Both the position numbers and the translations under genes were made by a program. Below are positions 16,931-30,149 of a stretch of DNA of 64,000 bases, piece after piece (within the stretch, counting starts at the first letter, position 1; each line of letters begins with the position of its first letter). Source of the DNA: Hylemonella sp963512455. Lineage in GTDB: Bacteria > Pseudomonadota > Gammaproteobacteria > Burkholderiales > Burkholderiaceae_C. Under the pieces are notes generated by a model, which saw nothing but the letters and a program-made list of their open reading frames with translations, did no database searches and was not told the origin of the DNA. Location of the stretch: the NCBI GenBank assembly GCA_963512455.1, contig CAUPMJ010000009.1:104978-168977 (forward strand), in the 5' to 3' direction.

Positions 16931-18320
16931 AGACCACCAGGCTCTGGCCGCGGCGGATATCACCGGCGGCGAACACCTTGGGGGCACTGGTGACATAACC
17001 GCCCTGGAAGTCCGTGCCGGCCTTGGCATTGCCACGACCGTCCTTGGCCACGCCGAAAGCGTCCAGGATGGTCGCCACCGGGCTGACAAAGCCCATGGCC
17101 AGCAACACCAGATCCGCCTTGTATTCCTTCTCGGTCCCCGGAATCTCGACGAACTTGCCATCCTTGAACTCGACGTGCACGGTCTTCAGGCCCGTGACCT
17201 TGCCGTTCTTGCCGATGAATTCCTTGGTCGAGACGGCGAACTCGCGCGCGCAACCCTCTTCGTGGCTGGAGCTGGTGCGCAGCTTGAGCGGCCAGTAGGG
17301 CCAGACCAGGGGCTTGTTCTCCTGCTCGGGCGGCTGGGGCATCACTTCGAACTGGGTCACGCTGGCCGCGCCATGGCGGTTGCTGGTGCCCACGCAATCG
17401 GAGCCGGTGTCGCCACCGCCAATCACGATGACGTGCTTGCCGGTCGCCATGATCTGGTCCTTGATCTTGCCGCCCGCATTGACGCGGTTCTGCATCGGCA
17501 GGAATTCCATGGCGAAATGGATGCCATCGAGGTCACGCCCCGGCACAGGCAGGTCGCGCGACTGCTCGGCGCCACCGGCCAGCACGACCGCGTCAAACTC
17601 CTTCTGCAGTTGCGCGGGGCTGATCGTTTCCTTGGCCCAGTTGGTGACCTTGGAGTCCTTGGGCAGTTCGCCGACCATGACGTTGGTCTTGAACACCACA
17701 CCCTCGGCTTCCATCTGCCTCACCCGGCGGTCGATGTGCGACTTGTCGAACTTGAAGTCAGGAATACCGAAGCGCAGCAGGCCGCCGATGGTGTCGTTCT
17801 TCTCGAACACCGTCACGGCGTGGCCGACACGTGCCAGCTGCTGGGCGGCCGCCATGCCGGCCGGGCCCGAGCCGACGACGGCGATCTTCTTGCCGGTCTT
17901 CACAGTGGCCGGCTGCGGCTTGACCCAGCCTTGTTCCCAGGCCTTGTCGATGATGGCGTGCTCGATCGATTTGATGCCCACCGCGTCGTCGTTGATGTTC
18001 AGCGTGCAGGCCGCCTCGCAAGGCGCGGGACAAACGCGGCCGGTGAAGTCCGGAAAGTTGTTCGTCGAATGCAGCACCTCGATCGCGTTCTTCCAGTCGC
18101 CCCGGTAGACCAGGTCGTTGAAGTCCGGAATGATGTTGTTGACCGGGCACCCGCTGTTGCAGAAAGGCGTGCCGCAATCCATGCAGCGTGCACCCTGCAC
18201 CTTGGCCTGCTCGTCGCTCAGGCCAATCACGAATTCCTTGTAAGTCTTGACACGCTTCGCTACGGGCTCGTAGCCCTCCTCGATGCGCTCGTACTCCATG
18301 AAGCCGGTGACTTTTCCCAT
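16854..18320 (-). CDS. gltD: Glutamate synthase (NADPH), small subunit
   Basis: Passes electrons from NADPH through FAD and two 4Fe-4S clusters to GltB. 488 residues. N-terminal cysteine motif RCMDCGTPFCNSGCPVNN with further Cys in GRVCPAPCEAAC; FAD site VVGSGPAGMAAAQQLARVG; NADPH site VIGGGDTGSDCVGTSNR; C-terminal FAD region VFAAGDIRRGQSLVVWAI. Complete and of family length. It lies 23 bp downstream of gltB. Its stop codon is enclosed by a 21-bp inverted repeat, and a decayed copy of its tail follows. Confidence 0.97.
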   Translation of the reverse strand: MGKVTGFMEYERIEEGYEPVAKRVKTYKEFVIGLSDEQAKVQGARCMDCGTPFCNSGCPVNNIIPDFNDLVYRGDWKNAIEVLHSTNNFPDFTGRVCPAPCEAACTLNINDDAVGIKSIEHAIIDKAWEQGWVKPQPATVKTGKKIAVVGSGPAGMAAAQQLARVGHAVTVFEKNDTIGGLLRFGIPDFKFDKSHIDRRVRQMEAEGVVFKTNVMVGELPKDSKVTNWAKETISPAQLQKEFDAVVLAGGAEQSRDLPVPGRDLDGIHFAMEFLPMQNRVNAGGKIKDQIMATGKHVIVIGGGDTGSDCVGTSNRHGAASVTQFEVMPQPPEQENKPLVWPYWPLKLRTSSSHEEGCAREFAVSTKEFIGKNGKVTGLKTVHVEFKDGKFVEIPGTEKEYKADLVLLAMGFVSPVATILDAFGVAKDGRGNAKAGTDFQGGYVTSAPKVFAAGDIRRGQSLVVWAIREGRQAARAVDEFLMGSSTLPR

Positions 18321-18343
18321 GATGCTTTCCTTCGTCCTTCTTC

Positions 18344-23065
<4,722 letters not shown>

Positions 23066-23239
23066 GGCGCACTCCTAAATATTTCGCAGGGGTCGTTAGC
23101 ATAGTGCACCGCAACAATATCTCCAAGGGAAATAATAGGGGTCAGATTCTTATTATTTTTTCACTTTTCTATTCTCAAAATAATTGGGGACATATTAAAT
23201 ACATCCAAGCCGCGGCTCGGGAATGAAGAAGCAGGCCTA
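23066..23239. other. gltB upstream region with AT-rich transposase-flank sequence
   Basis: 174 bases between the transposase stop and the gltB start. From about 23135 to 23205 the sequence is strikingly AT-rich and contains GGGGTCAGATTCTTATTATT and AATTGGGGACATATT, phrases I recognise as frequent companions of REP-associated tyrosine transposase genes in proteobacteria. The gltB promoter must also be here or inside the transposase gene; I could not pick convincing -35 and -10 boxes. The insertion therefore sits directly in the gltB control region. Confidence 0.5.
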
Positions 23240-23938
23240 TCAGACCGGCGTCGCCCTGGAACTGGGACGACCTGGATGCGACTTGCTGAGGCGGCGCTCG
23301 GTTTTCGTCTGCAGTGCCGCCATGAAGTCGGGGCTTCCAAGCGCCCATCCTTTCAGGGCCGACTCGGTCAAGGCCAGTTGTTGTTGTTGGCTCAGCCCCT
23401 CCTGCACCAGCTTGGCATAGGCGGCCTCACGCGCAAAAGGCGTGTTGCCCAGCTCCCAATAGAGCGGATGGGGCGCCACCATTCGGTCCACCCGCAAGCC
23501 GGCATAGTGCGCATGGCTGGACCAGGGATAGTCCCGTGCCGCAGTGACCAGGCCGGCACGTACTGGGTTCAGGTCGATGTAGGCCATGCAGGCCAGCAGA
23601 TGGCTCTCGGCCTCGATCAGGGTGGACTTGTAACGCCCCTCCCACAAGGTCCCGCTACGGCCGTGGCTGTCATTGAAATAGCGCACGTAGCGTCGGCCGA
23701 CCGCCTGCATCAGGCGCGACAGGCCATCGCCGGTCTTGGGCGTCAGCAGCAGATGGAAGTGGTTGTCCATGAGCACATAGGCATGGACGGCCACTTCGTG
23801 CTGGCGCGCATGGTCCTCGAGCAGCTCCAGCATGCGCAGGCGGTCAGCGTCGTCCAGGAAAATGGCCTGCCGGTTATTGCCACGCTGGATGACGTGATGC
23901 GGATAACCTGGAACGCTGAGACGGGGAAGACGGGCCAT
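23240..23938 (-). CDS. REP-associated tyrosine transposase (IS200/Y1 family)
   Basis: 232-residue single-strand HUH transposase of the domesticated RAYT type. Start MARLPRLSVPGYPHHVIQRGNN is the standard N terminus; the HUH pair is in YVLMDNHFHLLLTPKTG; the catalytic Tyr is expected in AVGRRYVRYFNDSHGR; RYKSTLIEAESHLLACMAYI and LNPVRAGLV are also typical. Such proteins act on REP palindromes rather than carrying a full IS. A perfect 11-bp hairpin overlaps its start codon. It lies between the glycine-zipper lipoprotein gene and gltB. Key residues are intact, so it may be active. Confidence 0.9.
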   Translation of the reverse strand: MARLPRLSVPGYPHHVIQRGNNRQAIFLDDADRLRMLELLEDHARQHEVAVHAYVLMDNHFHLLLTPKTGDGLSRLMQAVGRRYVRYFNDSHGRSGTLWEGRYKSTLIEAESHLLACMAYIDLNPVRAGLVTAARDYPWSSHAHYAGLRVDRMVAPHPLYWELGNTPFAREAAYAKLVQEGLSQQQQLALTESALKGWALGSPDFMAALQTKTERRLSKSHPGRPSSRATPV

Positions 23939-23968
23939 GATGGTGCGGGGCAGGTGGCCGCACCATCA
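23938..23968. repeat. Perfect hairpin at the transposase start codon
   Basis: TGATGGTGCGG at 23938-23948 pairs with CCGCACCATCA at 23958-23968, leaving a 9-base loop. On the minus strand the stem ends on the A of the transposase ATG, so any ribosome-binding site would be within the hairpin. It could hold down transposase translation, be the terminal structure the HUH enzyme recognises, or act as a weak terminator for the lipoprotein gene upstream. No T run follows, which argues against the terminator role. Confidence 0.7.
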
Positions 23969-23987
23969 TAAGTTGTTCTGGCCCTGT

Positions 23988-24446
23988 TTATTGCTTGGGG
24001 GCCTTGGCCACACGTACCTTGCCGCTGGTGGTGATCAGGATGACCGCATCACCGGGCTGGAACACTTCCTCGCCCTTGGCCTGTACGAGGGCACGCCGTT
24101 CGCCGTTCTTGAGCTGGACGAGAATTTCGTAGGCCTCTTCGCGGGTGCCCGCACGCTCGATCACGTTGCCGGCAACGGCGCCGGCGGCCGCGCCAAGGAT
24201 GCCGACGATCTGCGCCTCGCGTTGCCCGCTCCCGGCGCCGTAGCCGGCAATACCGCCGACCACACCACCCGTCGCGGCGCCCACGCCCGACTGGTTGCCC
24301 TCAACTGTGACCGTACGCACCGAAAGCACCACCGCGTCGACCACGGTGGACAGACGCTGGGCATCGCCGCGCTGGATCACGTCCGGGCTGCTGCTCGCAC
24401 AACCGGCCAGCGCCAGCACGAAACCCCACATCCAAAGCTTCTTCAT
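23988..24446 (-). CDS. Glycine-zipper lipoprotein (SlyB/PcpA-like)
   Basis: 152-residue predicted outer-membrane lipoprotein. Signal and lipobox: MKKLWMWGFVLALAGCASSS, Cys at residue 16. Residues about 53-100 form two Gly/Ala-rich hydrophobic segments (GVGAATGGVVGGIAGYGAG and ILGAAAGAVAGNVIE) typical of the glycine-zipper 2TM domain. The C-terminal part (EILVQLKNGERRALVQ, EVFQPGDAVILI) resembles the SlyB C-terminal beta domain. A good GAGG ribosome site precedes the ATG. SlyB relatives stabilise the outer membrane; the role here is inferred from that. Confidence 0.82.
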   Translation of the reverse strand: MKKLWMWGFVLALAGCASSSPDVIQRGDAQRLSTVVDAVVLSVRTVTVEGNQSGVGAATGGVVGGIAGYGAGSGQREAQIVGILGAAAGAVAGNVIERAGTREEAYEILVQLKNGERRALVQAKGEEVFQPGDAVILITTSGKVRVAKAPKQ

Positions 24447-24495
24447 GATTCCATCCTCAATAAAAATTTCATGCCTGCACCATCAGGCCGCATCT

Positions 24496-25440
24496 TCAAA
24501 CAACGCCAGATGGCACCGGCGGTTGACCGTCCGGCAAGCGGAAACGGCTTATCAGCAAGTCCGTCAATCCAAACTCCTCAAGTATCGCCCGCAGGCGCTG
24601 GGCTGCGGCACGCTTGCGCTGTCCGGTGTACCGCGCAATGATGAGTTCGTTTTTGAGACTGTGCTCCCAGCCTACGAGTTCCGTCACGGTCACCTGGTAA
24701 CCCATGGCTTCCAGGTAAAGACAACGCAGCACGTTGGTGATTTGGCTGCCCATTTCGCGGGTATGCAGGGGATGGCGCCACAATTCTGCCAGCGGCGTAC
24801 GTGACAAGGACAGTGCCTTGCCGGAATTCAGGGTCCGCGCCACCTCAGCCTGGCAGCAGGGCACCAGCACCATGTAAAGCGCCTGCTTCTGCAAGCCGAA
24901 AGCGATGGCATCGTCGGTGGCAGTGTCACAGGCATGCAGTGCCGTCACGATGTCGATGCGCGCCGGCAATTCGCCAGCCTGCATGGACTCGGCCACGCTA
25001 AGGTTGAGAAAGGACATACGCTCGAACCCCAGACGGCCCGCCAGTTCACGCGATTTCTGCACCAGGTCTGGCCGGGTCTCGATGCCGTAGACGTGCCCGC
25101 TCGGATTCTGCTTGAAAAAGAGGTCGTAGACGATGAAGCCCAGATAGGACTTGCCGGCACCGTGGTCTGCCAAGGTGATCCCGCGCTCATCCGACGCACG
25201 GTCTTTCCTCTGCGCCTGCAAGTCGAGCAGGATCTCCTCGATGAAACGGAAGAGGTGGTAAACCTGCTTGAGCTTGCGCCGGGAATCCTGGTTGAGCTTG
25301 CCCTCGCGTGTAAGGATATGCAGCTCCTTGAGCAGCTCGATCGATTGCCCGGGGCGGATCTCGGAAGCCATTGGCTGCGCATGGGCAAGCTCACCCTTCG
25401 CCTGGCCGGGCTTGCGGTCTTTGACCTGTCCTTGTTTCAT
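24496..25440 (-). CDS. SAM-dependent methyltransferase (Methyltransf_32 type)
   Basis: About 314 residues from MKQGQVKDRKPGQAK. The ATG overlaps the DUF1415 stop (ATGA), which decides the start; the longer frame upstream lies inside that gene. SAM-binding motif I is TLADHGAGKSYLGFIVYDLF, followed by the acidic strand VYGIETRPDLVQKS. Further typical parts are VTALHACDTATDDAI and LVPCCQAEV. The His-Ala-Cys-Asp and Pro-Cys-Cys motifs match proteins related to eukaryotic GSTCD. The substrate (RNA, protein or small molecule) is unknown. Confidence 0.8.
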   Translation of the reverse strand: MKQGQVKDRKPGQAKGELAHAQPMASEIRPGQSIELLKELHILTREGKLNQDSRRKLKQVYHLFRFIEEILLDLQAQRKDRASDERGITLADHGAGKSYLGFIVYDLFFKQNPSGHVYGIETRPDLVQKSRELAGRLGFERMSFLNLSVAESMQAGELPARIDIVTALHACDTATDDAIAFGLQKQALYMVLVPCCQAEVARTLNSGKALSLSRTPLAELWRHPLHTREMGSQITNVLRCLYLEAMGYQVTVTELVGWEHSLKNELIIARYTGQRKRAAAQRLRAILEEFGLTDLLISRFRLPDGQPPVPSGVV

Positions 25441-26054
25441 GCATCGCCTCCGTTTCCGCCTTCGGGCTCGACGGCTTGGGCGTGGCGAGCTATCCCCAGA
25501 TCGTCCCAACCTGCATGTCCTAGCTGTTCCAGGACCTGCATGTTCTTTTCATAGATGGTCTCCGCCTCTGGAAAAGCTTCGACGGCCCGGTCGATGCTGG
25601 TTTCGCGCAAGAGATGCAAGGCGGGATAGGGCGCACGATTGGTGTAGTTACTGATGTCGTCGGCCTTGGTACCTGCAAACTGGAACTGTGGATGAAAACT
25701 GGCGATCTGCAGTTCACCCTGCAGCCCCAGTTCTGCCAGGACCGCATCGGCCTGCGCCAGAAAATCATTGAAATCAAGAAAGTCCGCGAAACACAAAGGC
25801 AGCACCAACACGGTAGTGTCTCTTCGTGCCGGATCGCTGGCCTGCAATTCCTGCAACTCGCGCACCAGATCGTCTCGAACCGCCTGCGCATCGCGGGCGG
25901 GACTCACGACCCAGTGGATCTGGCCCTTGACGTGCACGCTCTTGGCAAACGGGCAGAGGTTGAGCCCGATGACGGCTCGCTCCAGCCAGACCTGCATGTC
26001 CTGCCGGACAGCTTCTGCAAAAGCGGTAGGAAGAATATCCTGCGATGGCGTCAT
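25437..26054 (-). CDS. DUF1415 family protein
   Basis: 205-residue protein of the DUF1415 family, common in proteobacteria and of unknown function. Conserved stretches: WLERAVIGLNLCPFAKSVH near the N terminus with a Cys, TTVLVLPLCFADFLDFNDF, and IASFHPQFQFAGTKADDI followed by NYTNRAPYPALHLLRETSI. Probably a soluble cytoplasmic protein; no signal or membrane helix seen. Four-base overlaps with the MFS gene upstream and the methyltransferase gene downstream suggest a co-translated set. Confidence 0.85.
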   Translation of the reverse strand: MTPSQDILPTAFAEAVRQDMQVWLERAVIGLNLCPFAKSVHVKGQIHWVVSPARDAQAVRDDLVRELQELQASDPARRDTTVLVLPLCFADFLDFNDFLAQADAVLAELGLQGELQIASFHPQFQFAGTKADDISNYTNRAPYPALHLLRETSIDRAVEAFPEAETIYEKNMQVLEQLGHAGWDDLGIARHAQAVEPEGGNGGDA

Positions 26055-27271
26055 GCCCTGATCCTAAGGCCCAGGCGCCAGGCCAGCAGCAATCCCACCC
26101 CTGAACAGGCGCCCGTCACAGCCCAGGTCCAGTGCCAGCCGCCTACACCGCTGGCGACCCAGGCCACCAGAGGCGGCCCGACGAATTGACCTAATGATGC
26201 CCACTGCTGCATCCAGCCGACCGTGGTGGAAACCGTTCCTTCCCCTGGCGCCAGGCGTACCGCCAGCGAGAACAAGGTCCCCGGAATCATGCCCCCCACC
26301 ATGGAGAAGAGCAGCACCGCAAGGAAACGCAGCGTGACCGGCAAACCCGAACCCTCTGCGGCCAGCGGCCAGACGAAAAAGGCCAGCAGGGTCCCCAGAC
26401 CCATGACCGCAAAGCCGGTGTAAAGCAGCACTTGCGGTCGCACACCGCGACCCAGCAGGCGCCCCGACGCGATATTTCCCACCATATTCACCGCCGCAAC
26501 CAGGGCGGTCAGCACTGCACTGATACCACCTGCAACCCCGGCTTGCGCGTAGATGGTAGGCAAAAAGCCGATCACCGCCAGCCACTGCCCCGAGTACACG
26601 GCAAAGCTGAGCGCCACCAGCCAGGGACCTGGCGCACTGAGGGTAAGGCTCAGGCGCAGGATCCAGGGGCGCTGTGTGGAGACAACGGTCAAAGCCGGGA
26701 ATGGCATCCGCAGGTGGTCTGATGGAACAACGCGCCACACCCACCAGGCCATCCCCAGCGTCAATGCGGCCAGGCCCCACCACCAGAACTCCCACCCGCT
26801 CAACGAAATGACCAAAGGTCCACACAGCAATGCAAGCGCCGTACCCAGCGGCATGTAGGTACCCCAGAGCCCCAGCATGACACTCATGCGCCGCGGTGCC
26901 ACCAGATGACGGATCAGGCTGGGCGCCGGCATGGAAACCAGCAGGAAGCCCAAGCCCTCCACGGCACGCAATGCCAGCAGCGTGTAGGCATCCTGGGCCC
27001 AGCCGCCCAACAAGGACGCCAGCGACAACAACAACAGACCGCTGAGCATGCTGCGCCGCAGCCCCATGCCATCCGCGGCAAGGCCGACCGCCAGCCCAAG
27101 GACCATGCCGGCCAGCTGTACGAGGGAGAGCAGGAAACCGGCTTGCAGCAAGGTCACCCCCAGCGCCCGCTCCAGTACAGGCAGGGCCGGCGAAAGCTTG
27201 CCCACGTGCAGTGCAGCGGCCACGCCGGCGGCAATCACTACATAGGCCGGTTCAATTCCCTGGCGTTTCAT
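26051..27271 (-). CDS. MFS transporter (CynX/NimT-like)
   Basis: About 406 residues with twelve hydrophobic segments; single polypeptide of the major facilitator superfamily. The cytoplasmic loop 2-3 motif appears as VGLAADGMGLRRSMLSGLLLL, and QAGFLLSLVQLAGMVLGLAVG is an N-terminal helix pair. The ATG at 27271 overlaps the dgt stop and is preferred over a GTG two codons upstream. Overall pattern is closest to CynX/NimT-type carriers of organic anions or drugs; the substrate is not predictable. Confidence 0.85.
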   Translation of the reverse strand: MKRQGIEPAYVVIAAGVAAALHVGKLSPALPVLERALGVTLLQAGFLLSLVQLAGMVLGLAVGLAADGMGLRRSMLSGLLLLSLASLLGGWAQDAYTLLALRAVEGLGFLLVSMPAPSLIRHLVAPRRMSVMLGLWGTYMPLGTALALLCGPLVISLSGWEFWWWGLAALTLGMAWWVWRVVPSDHLRMPFPALTVVSTQRPWILRLSLTLSAPGPWLVALSFAVYSGQWLAVIGFLPTIYAQAGVAGGISAVLTALVAAVNMVGNIASGRLLGRGVRPQVLLYTGFAVMGLGTLLAFFVWPLAAEGSGLPVTLRFLAVLLFSMVGGMIPGTLFSLAVRLAPGEGTVSTTVGWMQQWASLGQFVGPPLVAWVASGVGGWHWTWAVTGACSGVGLLLAWRLGLRIRA

Positions 27272-28440
27272 CCCCACAACCTCTTGCCGGTGAGCCGTTC
27301 ATGCTCACGACCCGCAAATCGATCGGTCATGCCGGCGATGTAGTCAGCCACCACACGTAACACGGCACTCTCGGAGTCCTCCGCCCCCTGGGCGGCACGT
27401 GCTCGGGCAGCATGTCCAGACTGCATTTCGCCAGGCAGCTGGCGGTAGCAGTCGAAGAGCTCCTGGATGACCTGCCGTGCCAGGCCGGTGGTCTGCATCA
27501 CAGTCGGGTGGCGGTACAGGTTCTGGAACAGGAATTTTTTGAGCGCGATCGAACCCTCGCGCATTTCGGCACTGAAAGACATCAAGGCCGGCAGATGTCG
27601 AATTTCAGCAGCGCTCTGCGGCCGCAGGCGTGCCAACTCGGTTTGCGTGGTTTCGATCACGTCGTAGACCTGCGCACTGAGCATGCGCCGTATGGTCTCG
27701 TAGAGCAACCTACGCCCCGCGTCAGCCTCGGCAAGCCGCGGATGCTCGCGCAGCGCCTGCAGGCGATACCCCTCGAAAAGACTGACGGACTCCAGCTGCT
27801 CCAGCGTGATCAGGCCAGAACGCACGCCGTCGTCTATATCGTGGGCGTTGTATGCGATTTCATCAGCCAGATTGCAAAGCTGCGCCTCCAGACTGGGTTG
27901 CGTACGATTCAGAAAACGCGCCCCCACCCCTCCCGGCTCGACGGCTTCAATCTGCTCGGCATGGGCACGCGAGCAATGTTTGAGAATGCCCTCACGCGTC
28001 TCGAAGGTCAGATTGAGCCCGTCGAAGGCCGGATAGCGCTCCTCCAGCCGATCCACCACACGCAGGCTCTGCAGGTTGTGCTCGAAGCCGCCATGTCCGG
28101 CCATGCACTCGTTGAGCGCATCCTGCCCGACGTGCCCAAAGGGTGTATGTCCCAGGTCATGCGCCAGCGCAATCGCCTCGACCAGGTCCTCGTTGAGGCC
28201 CAGGGAACGGGCAATCGAGCGCCCCAGTTGCGCGACCTCCAGCGAATGCGTGAGACGGGTGCGAAACAGGTCGCCTTCGTGGTTCAGGAAGACCTGGGTC
28301 TTGTAGACCAGGCGACGAAAGGCGGTGGAATGGACGATGCGATCGCGATCGCGCTGGTACTCGGTCCGTGTGGGGGCTATTGCCTCCGGATACCGACGGC
28401 CACGCGTGTTGGCCGGGTCACTGGCGTAGGCAGCAAGCAT
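27268..28440 (-). CDS. dgt: dGTP triphosphohydrolase-like protein
   Basis: HD-domain enzyme hydrolysing dNTPs to deoxynucleosides and triphosphate. About 390 residues from MLAAYASDPANTRGRRYPE; an upstream in-frame ATG would extend into aroB without matching sequence. Metal ligands: RLTHSLEVAQLGRSIARSLG, ALAHDLGHTPFGHVGQDAL with the HD pair, and a later ADEIAYNAHDIDDGVRSG carrying the third and fourth ligands. N-terminal RDRDRIVHSTAFRRLVYKTQ is typical of type 2 dGTPases. Overlaps the end of aroB by 23 bases. Confidence 0.93.
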   Translation of the reverse strand: MLAAYASDPANTRGRRYPEAIAPTRTEYQRDRDRIVHSTAFRRLVYKTQVFLNHEGDLFRTRLTHSLEVAQLGRSIARSLGLNEDLVEAIALAHDLGHTPFGHVGQDALNECMAGHGGFEHNLQSLRVVDRLEERYPAFDGLNLTFETREGILKHCSRAHAEQIEAVEPGGVGARFLNRTQPSLEAQLCNLADEIAYNAHDIDDGVRSGLITLEQLESVSLFEGYRLQALREHPRLAEADAGRRLLYETIRRMLSAQVYDVIETTQTELARLRPQSAAEIRHLPALMSFSAEMREGSIALKKFLFQNLYRHPTVMQTTGLARQVIQELFDCYRQLPGEMQSGHAARARAAQGAEDSESAVLRVVADYIAGMTDRFAGREHERLTGKRLWG

Positions 28441-29548
28441 CGATGACCTCACGCACCAGTGCATCGGGCGCACCACGCACGCCGGCCCGGCCCGGAGCCT
28501 CGATCACGACAAAGCGGATTTCCCCGGCTTCGGCTTTCTTGTCCACGCGCATCAGCTCCAGGTAGCGCCCCGCGTTGTCCTGCCCGTCCAGCTGCGGCCC
28601 CGTCACAGGCAAGCCGGCCCGGGCGATCAACGCCTTGAGCCGCTGCACAAAAGCGCGATCGATCAGACCGAGCCGCTCCGACAGCGTGGCCGCCATCACC
28701 ATGCCGCAGCCCACGGCTTCCCCGTGCAGCCAGGCACCGTAACCCATGCCCGCCTCGATGGCATGCCCAAAGGTGTGGCCGAAGTTGAGGATGGCCCGCA
28801 AACCGGCCTCGCGTTCATCCTGGCCCACTACCGAGGCCTTGATTTCACAACTGCGCCGCACGGCATGCGCCAGAGCGGACGGATCACGCGCCCGCAGGGC
28901 GTCCACGTTCAACTCCAGCCAATCCACCAGTTCCATATCGGCGATCGGACCATACTTGATGATCTCGGCAAGACCGGCACTGAGTTCTCGTTCCGGCAGG
29001 GTCTTGAGCGTATCCAGATCGCAGATCACGCGCTGAGGCTGGTAGAAGGCGCCGATCATGTTCTTGCCCAGCGGATGGTTGATCGCCGTCTTGCCTCCCA
29101 CAGAGGAATCCACCTGCGCCAGGAGCGTCGTCGGAACCTGCACGAAGGGCACGCCCCGCATATAGCTCGCAGCGGCGTAGCCGGTCATGTCGCCCACCAC
29201 ACCTCCGCCCAGTGCATACAGCACAGTCTTGCGATCACAGGCCTGGACCAGCAAGGCATCAAAGATCAGGTTGAGCGTCTGCCAGTCCTTGTGCGCCTCG
29301 CCATCCGGCAATTCAACCACCCCCACCTGGCCGTAATGCGGCTGCAACGCCTGCTTGAGCTTGGCCACGTAAAGAGGCGCCACTGTGGTGTTGCTGACGA
29401 TCAGCGCCTGGGCTGCGCTTGGCAAGCCGGCATAGCTGTCGGACTGCGCCAACAGTCCGCTGCCGATAAGGATCGGATAGCTGCGTTCGCCCAGTTCAAT
29501 GAGCACCTGCTGGTGCGCTGGCCGGGTCAGATCGGTACTTTTTGACAT
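28418..29548 (-). CDS. aroB: 3-dehydroquinate synthase
   Basis: Second step of the shikimate pathway, NAD+-dependent conversion of DAHP to dehydroquinate. 376 residues. Active-site stretches: DGEAHKDWQTLNLIFD, ALGGGVVGDMTGYAAASYMRG (NAD-binding glycine-rich turn), TTLLAQVDSSVGGKTAINHP with catalytic Lys, KNMIGAFYQPQ, and the metal-binding LNFGHTFGHAIE and LHGEAVGCGM. Follows aroK, as in most proteobacteria; dgt overlaps its 3' end. Confidence 0.97.
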   Translation of the reverse strand: MSKSTDLTRPAHQQVLIELGERSYPILIGSGLLAQSDSYAGLPSAAQALIVSNTTVAPLYVAKLKQALQPHYGQVGVVELPDGEAHKDWQTLNLIFDALLVQACDRKTVLYALGGGVVGDMTGYAAASYMRGVPFVQVPTTLLAQVDSSVGGKTAINHPLGKNMIGAFYQPQRVICDLDTLKTLPERELSAGLAEIIKYGPIADMELVDWLELNVDALRARDPSALAHAVRRSCEIKASVVGQDEREAGLRAILNFGHTFGHAIEAGMGYGAWLHGEAVGCGMVMAATLSERLGLIDRAFVQRLKALIARAGLPVTGPQLDGQDNAGRYLELMRVDKKAEAGEIRFVVIEAPGRAGVRGAPDALVREVIDACCLRQ

Positions 29549-29603
29549 CCCCCGAGTTTAGGGCACCAGCCGAAGCACAAGCGGCCGACGGGCCATAGTG
29601 CCA

Positions 29604-30125
29604 TCAATTCTGGGGGACGATGCCAGCCAGCTCCAACTGCATCACGATCATGTTGACCAGAGTGGCGACAGAGGGACGGCCGGTATCAATGACAAAGTGC
29701 GCCGTTTCACGGTAGAGGGGGTCGCGCGCGGCATACAGCTCCCGCAGTCGCTGCAAGGGATCGCCGACCTGCAAGAGCGGGCGCTGGGTATCGTGCCGCA
29801 GCCTTCGAATCAACTCTTCAGGCGTCGACTTCAAATACACCACCTTGCCACGCGTGTGCAGGCGCTGTCTGTTGGCGTCGCGGAGTACAGCACCCCCGCC
29901 AGTCGACAGGACACCCGACTGCCGCGTCAATTCATCGAGCACCTGCTCCTCGATGTCACGAAAGGATGTTTCACCTTCCTGCTCGAAGTACTCGCGAATC
30001 GGACAGCCGATGCGTTGCTCGATGACCTGGTCTGAGTCGCTGAATCGCAACTGAAGCCGACGGGCAAGCTGGCGCCCGACCGTAGACTTGCCGGAACCCG
30101 GCAAGCCGACCAGACTGATGATCAA
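29604..30125 (-). CDS. aroK: Shikimate kinase
   Basis: Phosphorylates shikimate with ATP. 173 residues, P-loop kinase. Walker A is VGLPGSGKSTVGRQLARRL; the shikimate-binding Asp is in RFSDSDQVIEQRIG; SFRDIEEQVLDEL and STGGGAVLRDANR carry the other substrate contacts; the lid Arg is in RRLRHDTQRPLLQ. It lies 24 bp after pilQ and 55 bp before aroB in the widespread pilMNOPQ-aroKB order. Confidence 0.97.
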   Translation of the reverse strand: MIISLVGLPGSGKSTVGRQLARRLQLRFSDSDQVIEQRIGCPIREYFEQEGETSFRDIEEQVLDELTRQSGVLSTGGGAVLRDANRQRLHTRGKVVYLKSTPEELIRRLRHDTQRPLLQVGDPLQRLRELYAARDPLYRETAHFVIDTGRPSVATLVNMIVMQLELAGIVPQN

Positions 30126-30149
30126 GACAGAACTCGCGAGTGTGGCCGT

